From: JADJGC01 sp964576925
GTDB lineage: Bacteria > Zixibacteria > MSB-5A5 > CAIYYT01
Reading direction: 5' to 3'
Assembly (NCBI GenBank): GCA_964576925.1
Contig: CAZNWJ010000012.1
Coordinates: 1 to 64,000, forward strand
DNA: 64,000 bases
The number at the start of each line of letters is the position of its first letter. The stretch's first letter is position 1. Positions 52,454 through 61,916 of this stretch are shown here, piece after piece. Position numbers and translations under genes: made by a program. Below the pieces are notes generated by a model. It did no database searches. It was not told the origin of the DNA and saw only the letters and a list, made by a program, of their open reading frames with translations.

Positions 52454-55400
52454 CCTTCAGGATGTACGCCCCGATCGGCAGCCTTTGGAAGTAGTCCGAG
52501 GCGCCATCGTATTGAATCTCGCCCGAGGAAAACGGCCGCGCCTCAGCCAGCGTCCGGTGCCGGCGTCCGACAAGGTCAAAAACCTCAATCGTCAGCGGCG
52601 TCGCCGGCGGACAGGTAATTAGAATCGTCAGCTGCTCTTGCTGCGACGGTGCAAAAACGCGCCGGGGGATATTCAGAGCCACGGCATCGTAAGTAGGACC
52701 GCTGACCGAATTCGCAACGCACGGTGTCGAGCCCGACTCGGCCGTCGAGACATACCAACGCTGACCGTCAGCTTCGTTCAGCTCGAGCGACCGATTCTCC
52801 CCCGGCGCCTTCAAGAACGAAACACTGTCGATCAGCGTCCCAAACTCGTCGCACAGCATCAGCCCGTCACCTTCGTTGTTCAGGCTCCTCCACGAAGAGA
52901 CCTCCAGCACTTGGCACCCTGCACCGTAAAGATTTCGAAATGCCAGACTATCCTGAACGACCACAAGGTAGCCTTCTGGTACAAGGTCAATGCCCCCGAC
53001 AATCGCCGACTGGCTCACGCTGTCGCCGATTTGCCAGCCGGAGCACGACACCTCCAACTCGCTGACATTGCAGATTTCAATCCATTCACTTTCCAGCCCA
53101 TCCTTCGGCGCCGCCAAGAATTCGGTGATTCGAATCTCCCTCGTCAGCGAACCGGTGGAGATTTCACCGAAGGCGCTGTCATTCGAGGCAACTTCATCCG
53201 ATTCCAGCAGCGCCATCAGCCGATGACGGCCGGGACTCAATTCGACCTCGCCTGCGATTTCCAGCGAATCGAAAACCACAATGGCGCCGATGACTATATC
53301 AGCCAACTTGTCTTCTTCGCCAAAATCGTGATCGCCGTCGACGTCATCGAATAGCGAGAATCGCGCCGCCGGAGCATCCAATCGTCCGCAATTCTTGATC
53401 CAACCGCGGATTTTGATCCAGTCTACACCCCTGTCCGACCGTTCGATTGCGAGCCTTGAATTCCCGAACCCCCGATCGAGTTCCGGCAATTCGCGCGACA
53501 CCGAGTTCCCATGGCAAGGCGTCGCCCCCACCGTGTCAATTGACCCAAACCAGCGCACTACCCCCGGTCGATCCTCGATCTCATTGAGTTCCCACGATCG
53601 ATTACCGCCATGCCCGTTTGCATATCTAACGCTGTCCACGAGGTGCCCGAATTCGTCGCGTACAACGATAACATCACCTCCGTTGTTGAGGTTGCGCCAC
53701 CCACTCACCCCCACGACTTCGCAATCGCTGTCATAGAAATTCTCAAAACCGCTGCTGTCCTGCGCCAAAACCAGATACTCCCCCGGCATCAGCAAGCCAC
53801 CGTGCTCGAACAAGGTCGCGCCGCTCTCGTCCCCCACGGACCAGCGCGCCATTCGTACGGGATAATCGACATTGCTCCGCAGTTCCACCCACTCGCTTTC
53901 GAGCAGGCCGTCAGGGTCGGCAAGAAACTCCGTGATCAGCACCTCCCCGGTCAGCGCTCCTACGGTCACAACTGCCATCGCCTCATTGTTGCCAGGGACC
54001 TCGTCATCTGTAAGTCTGGCCCGCAGCCAGTGACGGCCGCGGCTCAGTTCAATTCCATGCTCCAGCCGAACCGAGTCACCGATTTCGACCACGGGTACGT
54101 CCAACTCGCTCAGAAATTCTGACGGATCGGGCATTTGATTCCGATTGCGGTCGTCGAAAATCGTAAGCTTCGACACCGGTGACGGCAGCCGGCCGAGATT
54201 CCTGATCAGGAACTCCATCTGCACCAGCAATGGATTGAGCGAATCGATTTCCAACTGGATCTTATTCCCCGCCAGCGCCAGATCAAAGGCCGGCAGCAAG
54301 ATCCGAATCGAATTCAGCTTGCAAGGTGTGGCGCCGACGGAATCGCTGCAGAGATAGAATTCGTGACTGAACACTGCCCCGCTCGAATCCGGATCGCGTT
54401 CCCAGCTTTGGTCAGGGCTGGATTGCGCCTCGTAGCCGAGCGAATCAATTAGAATCCCAAAATCATTGATCAGAATAAGATCGCCGATAGCGTCATCCAG
54501 TACCGGCCAATTTTTCAATTCGATAATCATGCAGCCAAGATCGCCAAACGCTTCTGCAAGCTTAACGCTGTCCTCGCAAATCACCGCGCGCTCCCCCGCT
54601 GCAATCGCGGCGTCGACTGCCACCGAATCATGTTTCTCGCGACTCCAAACACTCCAGCCCTGCAGAGGCACCGGATATCCCGCAACATTCTCGGCCTCCA
54701 ACCATTCACCGCCTCCCGAATCAGTGGAGAATGGCAAGAACTCCGTCATGCGAAGCTCTCTGAAACTCGAATTGACGTAGAAAAGTCTCTCGGCCGAGTT
54801 ATCACTTGAATCACCGTCACCTGCCAGACCCAGCCATAATCGATTGCGACCGTCCAGAGCGAAGATCTCTCTCCGGACGCTGAGCAATGAATCGGGAAAC
54901 AGAGTCTCCAAGCTTATCGTGTCGTGCCAATCGCCGTTACCCGCTATTCCGTCGCGGTCAATATCCAGGACGAGTTCGAGTGTGACAGCCGCAGGCAAGA
55001 GGCCTGAGTTCCAGATCGCCAACCGCACCTGCACGAGAGCGCCTGCTTGCTCTGGTACCTCGACCTCAACACTGTCGCTCACAATACCGAGATTGATCTC
55101 CGGCGCGACCATCGAGTTGGCGCGACCTGGCGTGGACTTGCTCGTATCCCGGCACGCGGCGAAATTGGTCGAGCGCGGAGAAATCGCCCAATTGATCCGC
55201 TCCAGCGAAACACCGTCCGGCGGCGAAGACCGCCAACTGACAACTTCTACCGCACCCGCTTGAATCGAAACCAGCTTCAGCGTATCACTCGAATTGCGCA
55301 GCGAAAACTTGGCGTTAACCAGCGGATATCGCTCTTCAGCGGCGTCTCCCCACACGCCGCTGCCATTACCCCAATACGATTCAAACGAGGCAGAGCTGTC

Positions 55401-55679
55401 CGCCGCAATCGGTTTGCGTGACAATACCACGAAGCTCTCTGAATCGACAATGCGCGCGGCGAATCGCGAAGTGTCTTTGCCGTCAATCAGGGCGTACTGC
55501 GCCAGGTCAACCGGCTCCGGGGACGTGTTGATCAACTCGATCCACTCGAGCGCCGTTTCCGACCCCGGCTCGTTGATCATGATTTCGTTGACTACCAGCC
55601 CCGGCGCTGCCAGCACTTTCGCATTGATCGCGGCAGCGGCGAGCAAAGCCAGCAACCCGATTGTCACCCGGATCTTCAC
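52389..55679 (-). CDS. Secreted lamin-tail/CARDB surface protein with type IX-like C-terminal sorting domain
   Basis: About 1096 residues: a signal peptide (VKIRVTIGLLALLAAAAINA), four lamin-tail domains with the pattern ITEF...EWIEL.N (VVNEIMINEPGSETALEWIE; LRMTEFLPF; VLITEFLADPDGLLESEWVE; IRITEFLAAPKDGLESEWIE), separated by CARDB-like strands (FSLFDDVDGDHDFGEEDKL). The last 80 or so residues (TPLTIEVFDLVGRRHRTL, then YFQRLPIGAYILKV) match the C-terminal sorting domain used by T9SS or FlgD-like Ig domains. GTG 55679 puts the signal peptide at the N-terminus; the frame runs on to 55736. The gene overlaps the PorV-like one. Confidence 0.8.
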   Translation of the reverse strand: MKIRVTIGLLALLAAAAINAKVLAAPGLVVNEIMINEPGSETALEWIELINTSPEPVDLAQYALIDGKDTSRFAARIVDSESFVVLSRKPIAADSSASFESYWGNGSGVWGDAAEERYPLVNAKFSLRNSSDTLKLVSIQAGAVEVVSWRSSPPDGVSLERINWAISPRSTNFAACRDTSKSTPGRANSMVAPEINLGIVSDSVEVEVPEQAGALVQVRLAIWNSGLLPAAVTLELVLDIDRDGIAGNGDWHDTISLETLFPDSLLSVRREIFALDGRNRLWLGLAGDGDSSDNSAERLFYVNSSFRELRMTEFLPFSTDSGGGEWLEAENVAGYPVPLQGWSVWSREKHDSVAVDAAIAAGERAVICEDSVKLAEAFGDLGCMIIELKNWPVLDDAIGDLILINDFGILIDSLGYEAQSSPDQSWERDPDSSGAVFSHEFYLCSDSVGATPCKLNSIRILLPAFDLALAGNKIQLEIDSLNPLLVQMEFLIRNLGRLPSPVSKLTIFDDRNRNQMPDPSEFLSELDVPVVEIGDSVRLEHGIELSRGRHWLRARLTDDEVPGNNEAMAVVTVGALTGEVLITEFLADPDGLLESEWVELRSNVDYPVRMARWSVGDESGATLFEHGGLLMPGEYLVLAQDSSGFENFYDSDCEVVGVSGWRNLNNGGDVIVVRDEFGHLVDSVRYANGHGGNRSWELNEIEDRPGVVRWFGSIDTVGATPCHGNSVSRELPELDRGFGNSRLAIERSDRGVDWIKIRGWIKNCGRLDAPAARFSLFDDVDGDHDFGEEDKLADIVIGAIVVFDSLEIAGEVELSPGRHRLMALLESDEVASNDSAFGEISTGSLTREIRITEFLAAPKDGLESEWIEICNVSELEVSCSGWQIGDSVSQSAIVGGIDLVPEGYLVVVQDSLAFRNLYGAGCQVLEVSSWRSLNNEGDGLMLCDEFGTLIDSVSFLKAPGENRSLELNEADGQRWYVSTAESGSTPCVANSVSGPTYDAVALNIPRRVFAPSQQEQLTILITCPPATPLTIEVFDLVGRRHRTLAEARPFSSGEIQYDGASDYFQRLPIGAYILKVAAEDGSGFETKVGFAVAAGR

Positions 55680-55756
55680 GACGGAAATCTCAACGGCGCA
55701 CCTTTGTTCCAAAGCCCGGTTCTTTTGCGACCGCATATATGGTCACGTTATTCCAC

Positions 55757-55783
55757 GTTATACGGCTTTCCCCTGCAAGTCAA
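55757..55783 (-). promoter_or_regulatory. Candidate promoter of the surface-protein gene
   Basis: On the minus strand TTGACT (55783-55778), a short 15-base spacer and TATAAC (55762-55757) lie about 78 bases before the GTG start, in the only sizeable gap of this operon (55680-55820). The spacer is below optimal. No convincing sigma-54 site was seen. Confidence 0.4.
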
Positions 55784-55820
55784 TCAATTTCTGACGAGGA
55801 GAATTTGGAGGTACCAAATC

Positions 55821-57443
55821 TCAGAAGTTGAGTTTCGTGTCGAGGCGGCACTCCCAGTCATCGACCCGTCGGCGTTCAGGATAGTACCGCGTCAACACGG
55901 TAACGCTGACGGCATTGCCCCGACCGTCTGAAAAGCGTTCTGAAATCGACATCAGCAGCTTTTCATTGCTCGCTACGCTCCAGTCCGAGTCGCGCCAATC
56001 CAGCGCTACTGCCACTCGCAGCGACTTGCGAATGACTGCCTCCATCTCTTGTCGCATTCGCCATTCCTCTCGGTCGTTGCCGTCAAGCGTTCGCATGCCC
56101 ACCCTGACCAGATTCTCCGCTGTCAACCGCCCCGAAAGTCGCAGTTCTGTGCTACCGGTCAACCATTGCCGCGCATCGGCGGCGCTGGTCGCCAGATCAA
56201 AGTCTTCCCACAACCCCTGCAGCCGGACATTGCGCACGAATGCCAGCGTATCGTGATCTCGCCAACTCCAGTTCACTCGTGCCGCAATGCAATCGCGGTC
56301 TTCCAGGACGTTCCGCCAACGCACCAGATCAGTGCGTATCTTCTGCCATGCCGAAAGCTGGTACTCCGTTTCGATAGCGACACCGCGTCTGCCGGTGCGC
56401 TTGTCAGAATACTCAAAATCAATCTCCGGAATTTCGGTCGTGCCGTAATCGGCATAAGCATACCCGCCCGACTCGACATTCTTGTAGTTGCGGCCGTAGG
56501 AGAAGGCGATGATCTCGAATATCCTTCTTGGGTGTCGCCAATCGAAGCTGAACTGGAGAGCTGCTCCGCCATTCGCTATCACGGATGACTCCCCTTTGAA
56601 CATCCAAGCAGGATTCCCATAATGAATGAACGGCGACAACACGTACCGTGTAGTGCTGCCATGACCGAATTCCCCCAGTGTTTGTCGCAATATGCCTAAT
56701 CCACCTGCGGGACGATGGTAGTCGAGTTCAACGAATGTAGCGAAGCTGCTTCTGAAGTGACGCGTCCCTTCGACATGCGAAGCAAATCCTGTGATTCGTC
56801 CATCTCGTCCAAGATCCGATCTGATATAGATCCCATTCTGAAATGATCGTGATGGAAAGAGAAAGCTGGACGCAAAATCATCGCGCCTTCTAAGAGCAGA
56901 GGGGACTCCACTGGCTCCACTTGTAAGCCTGCTGGTCAACTCGGGCACAAAACTCCCGAAAACTGCATCCCAGTAACCACCGTGCTTGGATCTTCCTCTC
57001 ATTCGCACCGACCGCTTTCGAATCGTGCTGCTTCCAGCGCGCGGATGGTCCAGATCAAGTGAGGCACCCGCAAACTGGTTTCCAATAAGCAAATGGTCAA
57101 CCCTGGAGCAGTCATCATCATCGAGTGAAAGCAGCATATGCGAACTCAAGGCTACGAGTGGTGGCCGTTGACTTGGCACTTTCGGGGCACGAAATCTTGC
57201 ACTCGGATCGTAAACCCCATCTGGGATCGCCTTCAATTCGGGTCCGCTGAAAGATCCCAATAGCAAATCTAGAACCAACTCATACTCCTCCCCCGTTATC
57301 TCCCCCGCCGCCAAAGCCTCATCCAACTGCTCGATGCTCTTGAATACCTGGTCGACAAAAAATATCGGCAAAGCTATCGATGTTACCGGCAGCCACACGA
57401 TGACCAGCGCAGCCACCACCCACTTTGTCTGATTTGAACTCAT
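55821..57443 (-). CDS. Probable outer-membrane beta-barrel, function unknown
   Basis: A 540-residue protein with a signal peptide (hydrophobic about 8-26), a helical segment (SIEQLDEALAAGEITGEEYE) and, from about residue 150, alternating strands rich in aromatic and charged residues, ending in LDTKLNF with a terminal Phe as in outer-membrane proteins. I do not recognise a family. It lies 2 bases after the sigma-54 activator gene and upstream of the sorting-domain protein, so a surface or secretion role is plausible. Relatives of this plan occur with ComEA-like proteins in Bacteroidota, but no helix-hairpin-helix is seen here. Confidence 0.65.
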   Translation of the reverse strand: MSSNQTKWVVAALVIVWLPVTSIALPIFFVDQVFKSIEQLDEALAAGEITGEEYELVLDLLLGSFSGPELKAIPDGVYDPSARFRAPKVPSQRPPLVALSSHMLLSLDDDDCSRVDHLLIGNQFAGASLDLDHPRAGSSTIRKRSVRMRGRSKHGGYWDAVFGSFVPELTSRLTSGASGVPSALRRRDDFASSFLFPSRSFQNGIYIRSDLGRDGRITGFASHVEGTRHFRSSFATFVELDYHRPAGGLGILRQTLGEFGHGSTTRYVLSPFIHYGNPAWMFKGESSVIANGGAALQFSFDWRHPRRIFEIIAFSYGRNYKNVESGGYAYADYGTTEIPEIDFEYSDKRTGRRGVAIETEYQLSAWQKIRTDLVRWRNVLEDRDCIAARVNWSWRDHDTLAFVRNVRLQGLWEDFDLATSAADARQWLTGSTELRLSGRLTAENLVRVGMRTLDGNDREEWRMRQEMEAVIRKSLRVAVALDWRDSDWSVASNEKLLMSISERFSDGRGNAVSVTVLTRYYPERRRVDDWECRLDTKLNF

Positions 57444-57445
57444 GG

Positions 57446-58870
57446 TTACATAAGATTGAATTTCTTCAGCTTGCGGTATAGCGTCCGCTCGCCGATCCCC
57501 AAGATCGAAGCAGCTTTCTTGCGGTTGCCCCCCACCCGCTGCAGCGTTTCGCGAATCATTTGTTCTTCCATTATCTCCAGCTCGCCCGCCGACTGCTCGG
57601 TGTGAACCGCCTGCGCCGATGCGCCGTCCGTGCCCAGACGCTCGTGAATCAGCCGTTTTAAGTCAATCACTTCGTTGGCCAGATTCAGCAGTGCCTGGTA
57701 GATCAGCCGATACCCCGACTCTTCCGATGACAGGTTAGTGACGACCGGCAGGCTGCGATCGTTTAACCTATGCTGGTCAAGCAGCGCATCCACCGTCTCG
57801 CGCCCGACCTCGCCAGCAGGATTCGACACTAACAATCGCTGCAAGAAATTCGTCAATTCGCGAATGTTTCCCGGCCACGAATAGCGCAAGAGCAGGTCGG
57901 TCGCTTCAGGACTGAAGCGAATCTTGGTTTTGAGCCGGTTCAAATTGTGCGCGATAATCGGCAGAATATCCTCCTGCCGGTCGGAGAGACGCTCCATGCG
58001 AATCGTAATCACACTCAACCGGTAATACAAATCTGCCCGGAAATTTCCGGCATCCACCTCCTGCTGCAGGTCGCGATTAGTAGCAGCGATAAATCGCACA
58101 TCGACGGCGATGTTCTTGCGCCCGCCTACCGACATGAATGAGCGCGTGTCGATAGCCCGTAGAAGCTTGGCCTGCAGTCTTGGGTGCATCTCGCCGATTT
58201 CGTCAAGGAACAGCGTCCCGCCGTCCGCCTGTTGCAATAAACCCGGCTGCGTTCGGTCGGCACCGGTGAACGCGCCCTTTTCATGCCCGAACAACTCTGA
58301 TTCCAGAAGCGCCTCGGGGATCGAAGCGCAGTTGATTGAGATATACTCTTTTTCCCGCCGCGGAGAATTTTCGTGAATCGCCCGCGCGATCAGTTCCTTG
58401 CCGCTGCCTGAGGGCCCCGTAACCAGCACCGAGATATTGGTTGGTGCCACCTGGCGGATTCGCCTCGCGGCCTCACGCAAATTTCGCGAGTGACCGAACA
58501 TCCCTGCTGCATCCAAGAGCCGCCGCACCGCAACTGCCTCGGCAATCACTTCGCGCATTTCATCCAGCGGCAAGGCCTTGTCAACGAAGCAATCGATCCC
58601 GAGATCCTCCGGCTCGCTGCGCCGCGCAAACAAAACAATATCGGTCAGCGGTGCCTGGCGGTTCAAGCGGCGGACAAACGGCACCGCTTCCGCGCCGAGA
58701 TGTTCGAAATCCAGCGCGATAAACTTCGGCGGCGCCTTGCCGATGGCGGCTATTGCCTGCTGCGGCGTTTCCGCCCAACTGACCTCAACGTCCTTGGCAC
58801 GCAGCACTGCCATCGCTTCATCAAGCAGTCGTTCCCCCCGAATCGCCAGCAGCGAATAATTCTCGTTCAA
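57446..58870 (-). CDS. Sigma-54-dependent activator with degenerate receiver domain
   Basis: A 474-residue NtrC-family protein. Residues 1-115 resemble a receiver: Asp54 (FIALDF) and Lys98 (VDKALP) remain, but the acidic pair near residues 11-12 is Arg-Gly and the Thr/Ser switch is lost. Residues about 125-365 are the AAA+ domain: Walker A TGPSGSGKE (151-159), GAFTGA (199-204, contacts sigma-54), LFLDE (near 220). A Fis-type helix-turn-helix ends the protein (NRKKAASILGIGERTLYRKL). It overlaps rnr by 4 bases. Its targets are not evident, but the outer-membrane and surface genes behind it are candidates. Confidence 0.9.
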   Translation of the reverse strand: MNENYSLLAIRGERLLDEAMAVLRAKDVEVSWAETPQQAIAAIGKAPPKFIALDFEHLGAEAVPFVRRLNRQAPLTDIVLFARRSEPEDLGIDCFVDKALPLDEMREVIAEAVAVRRLLDAAGMFGHSRNLREAARRIRQVAPTNISVLVTGPSGSGKELIARAIHENSPRREKEYISINCASIPEALLESELFGHEKGAFTGADRTQPGLLQQADGGTLFLDEIGEMHPRLQAKLLRAIDTRSFMSVGGRKNIAVDVRFIAATNRDLQQEVDAGNFRADLYYRLSVITIRMERLSDRQEDILPIIAHNLNRLKTKIRFSPEATDLLLRYSWPGNIRELTNFLQRLLVSNPAGEVGRETVDALLDQHRLNDRSLPVVTNLSSEESGYRLIYQALLNLANEVIDLKRLIHERLGTDGASAQAVHTEQSAGELEIMEEQMIRETLQRVGGNRKKAASILGIGERTLYRKLKKFNLM

Positions 58871-61032
58871 CGCCAGCGCCTCCGGTTACGATAGGAATGC
58901 GCCTGCGTCCGCGGCTTGATCTGGTCCTGGATCAACCGGAAATCAATCTGCCCCGACTCGACGGCTACGTTGATTACCTGCACCTGCACCCGGTCTCCCA
59001 GACGCAGCCGCCGCTGCGTTCGCTTGCCGATGATTTCATGCCGCTCCAGTTCAACGTGGTAGTAGTCATCTTCCAGCGTCGCCAGCCGTACCATGCCCTC
59101 AGCTCCGATATCGATCAGTCGTACGAAGAACCCGAATCCCAGCATTCCACTGATAACACCGGGTAATACCTCGCCCAACTGACGCGACAAGTACTCCGCT
59201 TGCTTGAGCGCAATCGTCTCGCGCTCGGCTTCCATGATGACGATTTCCTGTTTGGTGCAGTGCTCGCCGATGCGGTCGAGCGCCGCCTTCAATGCTCCGG
59301 ACTTCGATTTCTTGAATGTGCCCGTCAGTACTTCCCGCAGCGTGCGATGCACCAGCAAGTCGGGATAGCGCCGGATCGGCGAAGTGAAATGAAGATAATG
59401 CGGGAACGCCAGCCCGAAGTGGCCGATATTCTCCGTCTGATAGCTCGCCTTCTGCATCGAGCGCACCAGGAGTTCATTGAGCAGATCCGCTTCCGCCCTT
59501 CCCTGCACGGTTTCGAGAAACTCCGCAATGTGCTTTGGCTTGGGCGGCGATCCGAACGACGCTTTGTGCCCGAAACTGCGCGCGAATTCCACGAAGTTCG
59601 AAAGCTTCTCTTCGTCCGGCGGCGGATGCACGCGATACAACGTCGGCACCGCGCGCCCGAGCATCTCCTGCGCGACGAGGCGATTGGCCAGAAGCATGAA
59701 TTCCTCGATAATCCGGTGGCTCATCTTGCGCTCGCGCTTGAGTATGCGCGTCACGATACCGTAGTCATCCAGGAACACTTTGTATTCCGGCAGATCAAAA
59801 TCAATCGATCCCGACCGCTGTCGCCGCGCAATCAACTTTAACGCCAGCTCGTGCATGATCCGGATCGCTTCGACCACGCGCTTCTGCTTCTCCAGACCCT
59901 TCCCGCCATCCAGCGTCTCCTGCACCTGCTCATAGCTGAGCTTGGCGCAGGAGCGAATCACGCTCTCGTGAAGCTTATAGCGCACGACATTGCCGGTGGC
60001 GTCCAGCTCAATCATCGCCGACATCGTCAGGCGATCGACCTTCTCCTTCAACGAGCAGATGTTGTTCGACAGCTTCTCGGGGAGCATCGGCAGCACGCGG
60101 TCGACGAGGTACGCCGATGCCGTCCGATTACGCGCCTCCTTGTCGAGCTTGGTATTTGCCTGCACGTAGTGGCTGACATCCGCGATATGCACGCCGAGCC
60201 GGTAGCCGTCCCCCAGGCGTTCGATTGACACCGCATCGTCGTGATCCTTGGCGTCTTCCGGGTCAATCGTAAATGTCACCGTCTTGCGCAGGTCCAGTCG
60301 CCGGGCAATCTCTTCCGGCGCGATCGCCTCCTCAATTGCTTCTGCCTCGGCAGACACCGGCGCCGGGAACGTCGTTGCAAGCTTGAATTTGAAGACCGTC
60401 GAAAGGACATCGACATCCTTCTCGCCGGGCATCCCCAGGACATGAAGAATTTTCCCCCGCGGATAATCCCGCGCGTCAGTCCATTCCTGCAAATGCGCAA
60501 CCACCTTGGTGCCGTCTTTGATCGGTGTCCCCTTCGGCGGCTCAACCCGGATTTCGATCTTCATCCGCGGATCATCCGGCAGCACAAACGTGTGGAACCG
60601 GCTCTGGAAATACTTCCCAACGATCTCGGTTGTCGCCCGCTCCAGAACTCGCACGATCTCTCCGGCTGGCCGCGTCCGCCGCGCCGCCGGCAGAAGTCTG
60701 ACCTCGACATTGTCTCCGTGAAGTGCGTTCGCCAACCCCCATTCCTCAATTACTATTTCTTCTTTATCCCCCTCTGGCTGTACAAACGCCCGCCCTGACT
60801 TGGTCATACTCAATGTCCCGACGATCAGTTCTTCGGCCTTCTTCTGTCCCCCCAGCCGCCCGCCACGCTGACGATTGACTTTGCCTGATCGCATAAGCTC
60901 TTTGACCGTCCGACGGAAATTGGCATACTCTGCTGCCGGAACCTTCATCGACTTGGCCAACTCGCGAATCTTGAGCGGCCGCTTTCCCATCTGCTCGAGA
61001 TAGGCAATGATCTGTGCTTCCAGCTTTTTCAT
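58867..61032 (-). CDS. rnr: Ribonuclease R
   Basis: A 721-residue RNB-family 3'-5' exoribonuclease. An N-terminal helix-turn-helix-like part (residues 1-60), cold-shock OB domains, the RNB core with active-site Asp residues DPEDAKDHDDAVS (near 257-269), ASAYLVDRVLPMLPE and a C-terminal S1 domain (LPGVISGMLGFGFFVRL, near 632). The basic tail IKPRTQAHSYRNRRRW is typical of RNase R. No clear ribosome site precedes the ATG. Confidence 0.94.
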   Translation of the reverse strand: MKKLEAQIIAYLEQMGKRPLKIRELAKSMKVPAAEYANFRRTVKELMRSGKVNRQRGGRLGGQKKAEELIVGTLSMTKSGRAFVQPEGDKEEIVIEEWGLANALHGDNVEVRLLPAARRTRPAGEIVRVLERATTEIVGKYFQSRFHTFVLPDDPRMKIEIRVEPPKGTPIKDGTKVVAHLQEWTDARDYPRGKILHVLGMPGEKDVDVLSTVFKFKLATTFPAPVSAEAEAIEEAIAPEEIARRLDLRKTVTFTIDPEDAKDHDDAVSIERLGDGYRLGVHIADVSHYVQANTKLDKEARNRTASAYLVDRVLPMLPEKLSNNICSLKEKVDRLTMSAMIELDATGNVVRYKLHESVIRSCAKLSYEQVQETLDGGKGLEKQKRVVEAIRIMHELALKLIARRQRSGSIDFDLPEYKVFLDDYGIVTRILKRERKMSHRIIEEFMLLANRLVAQEMLGRAVPTLYRVHPPPDEEKLSNFVEFARSFGHKASFGSPPKPKHIAEFLETVQGRAEADLLNELLVRSMQKASYQTENIGHFGLAFPHYLHFTSPIRRYPDLLVHRTLREVLTGTFKKSKSGALKAALDRIGEHCTKQEIVIMEAERETIALKQAEYLSRQLGEVLPGVISGMLGFGFFVRLIDIGAEGMVRLATLEDDYYHVELERHEIIGKRTQRRLRLGDRVQVQVINVAVESGQIDFRLIQDQIKPRTQAHSYRNRRRWR

Positions 61033-61118
61033 TAACAGATTTTACAACTGAGATCGCTTGAAGTCAATCTTATCTGTCAGGATGATTTTCGATGTGTCAA
61101 AATGGCAGTGAAATTTGC

Positions 61119-61349
61119 CCCCGTAGGTCCGACTTCAGTCGGATTCTCTTCTAACCGCGTTGCGTCAGGTCTTGATCCCGACCGAGCGCCAGCGAGGGCG
61201 GGATTGTGACCTGACGCCATCTCGCCAGTCTTCTCGGTGATGTCATTGCGGGGAGCGAACGGACTCTCCATATGTCCGCCGACCTCTTGCCGCGACGAAG
61301 CAATCTCATCCTGAAGGTACCCCCTGTAGCTCCGACTTCAGTCGGATTG
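61119..61349. repeat. Dispersed repeats between rnr and the macrodomain gene
   Basis: Two copies of a GTAG-TCCGACTTCAGTCGGATT hairpin element (61123 and 61327 regions, stem CCGACT/AGTCGG) flank an HCEERSDEAIS-type element (GTCATTGCGGGGAGCGAAC to CGCGACGAAGCAATCTCATC, 61242-61310). They fill nearly all of the 321-base gap 61033-61353. No gene is seen there. Confidence 0.75.
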
Positions 61350-61353
61350 CCCT

Positions 61354-61902
61354 TCACTCCGCCATAAACCGCTCATACACCGCCTGGGCCGTTCTGTCAA
61401 AACACGCAAACACGACCACCTCAACCGAAGAATACCGCACCACCGCCACTCGTGCCTCCTCTACCGCGATCCGCGTCGCTGCCTCCAACGGGTATCCGTA
61501 GGCGCCCGTGCTGATCGCCGGGAAAGCAATCGTCCGAAGTTGGCTGTCGATCATGATCTCGAAGCAGCGCCGATAGCATGAACGCAATTGCTCCGCTTCG
61601 CCATGGCCTCCGCCCCCCCAGATGGGTCCTACTGTATGAATCACAAACCTGGCCCGCAGATTGTACCCCTTGGTCATCTTTGCCTCGCCGGTCTGGCAAC
61701 CACCAAGCCCGCGGCATTCTTCCAGAAGTTGCGGTCCCGCCGCGCGATGAATCGCTCCGTCAACGCCGCCCCCGCCGAGCAATGTACTGTTCGCGGCATT
61801 GACAATCGCGTCAACCGCCAACTCAGTGATCGAGCCGAGATACGTTGTGATTCTTGGGTTAACTGGCTCTTGAAGCGAACTGATATCCGAGATCTCGTTC
61901 AC
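61354..61902 (-). CDS. Macrodomain protein (O-acetyl-ADP-ribose deacetylase-like)
   Basis: A 182-residue macrodomain that binds ADP-ribose. Motifs are VDAIVNAANSTLLGGGGVDG (Asn and Asp of the active site, near 30-49), GPIWGGGGHGEAEQL and AISTGAYGYPLEAAT, typical of the YmdB/MacroD class that removes ADP-ribose from proteins or deacetylates O-acetyl-ADP-ribose. It follows mreB after 14 bases and may ride on that transcript. Confidence 0.92.
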   Translation of the reverse strand: MNEISDISSLQEPVNPRITTYLGSITELAVDAIVNAANSTLLGGGGVDGAIHRAAGPQLLEECRGLGGCQTGEAKMTKGYNLRARFVIHTVGPIWGGGGHGEAEQLRSCYRRCFEIMIDSQLRTIAFPAISTGAYGYPLEAATRIAVEEARVAVVRYSSVEVVVFACFDRTAQAVYERFMAE

Positions 61903-61916
61903 GAATGCAGCGGCAT

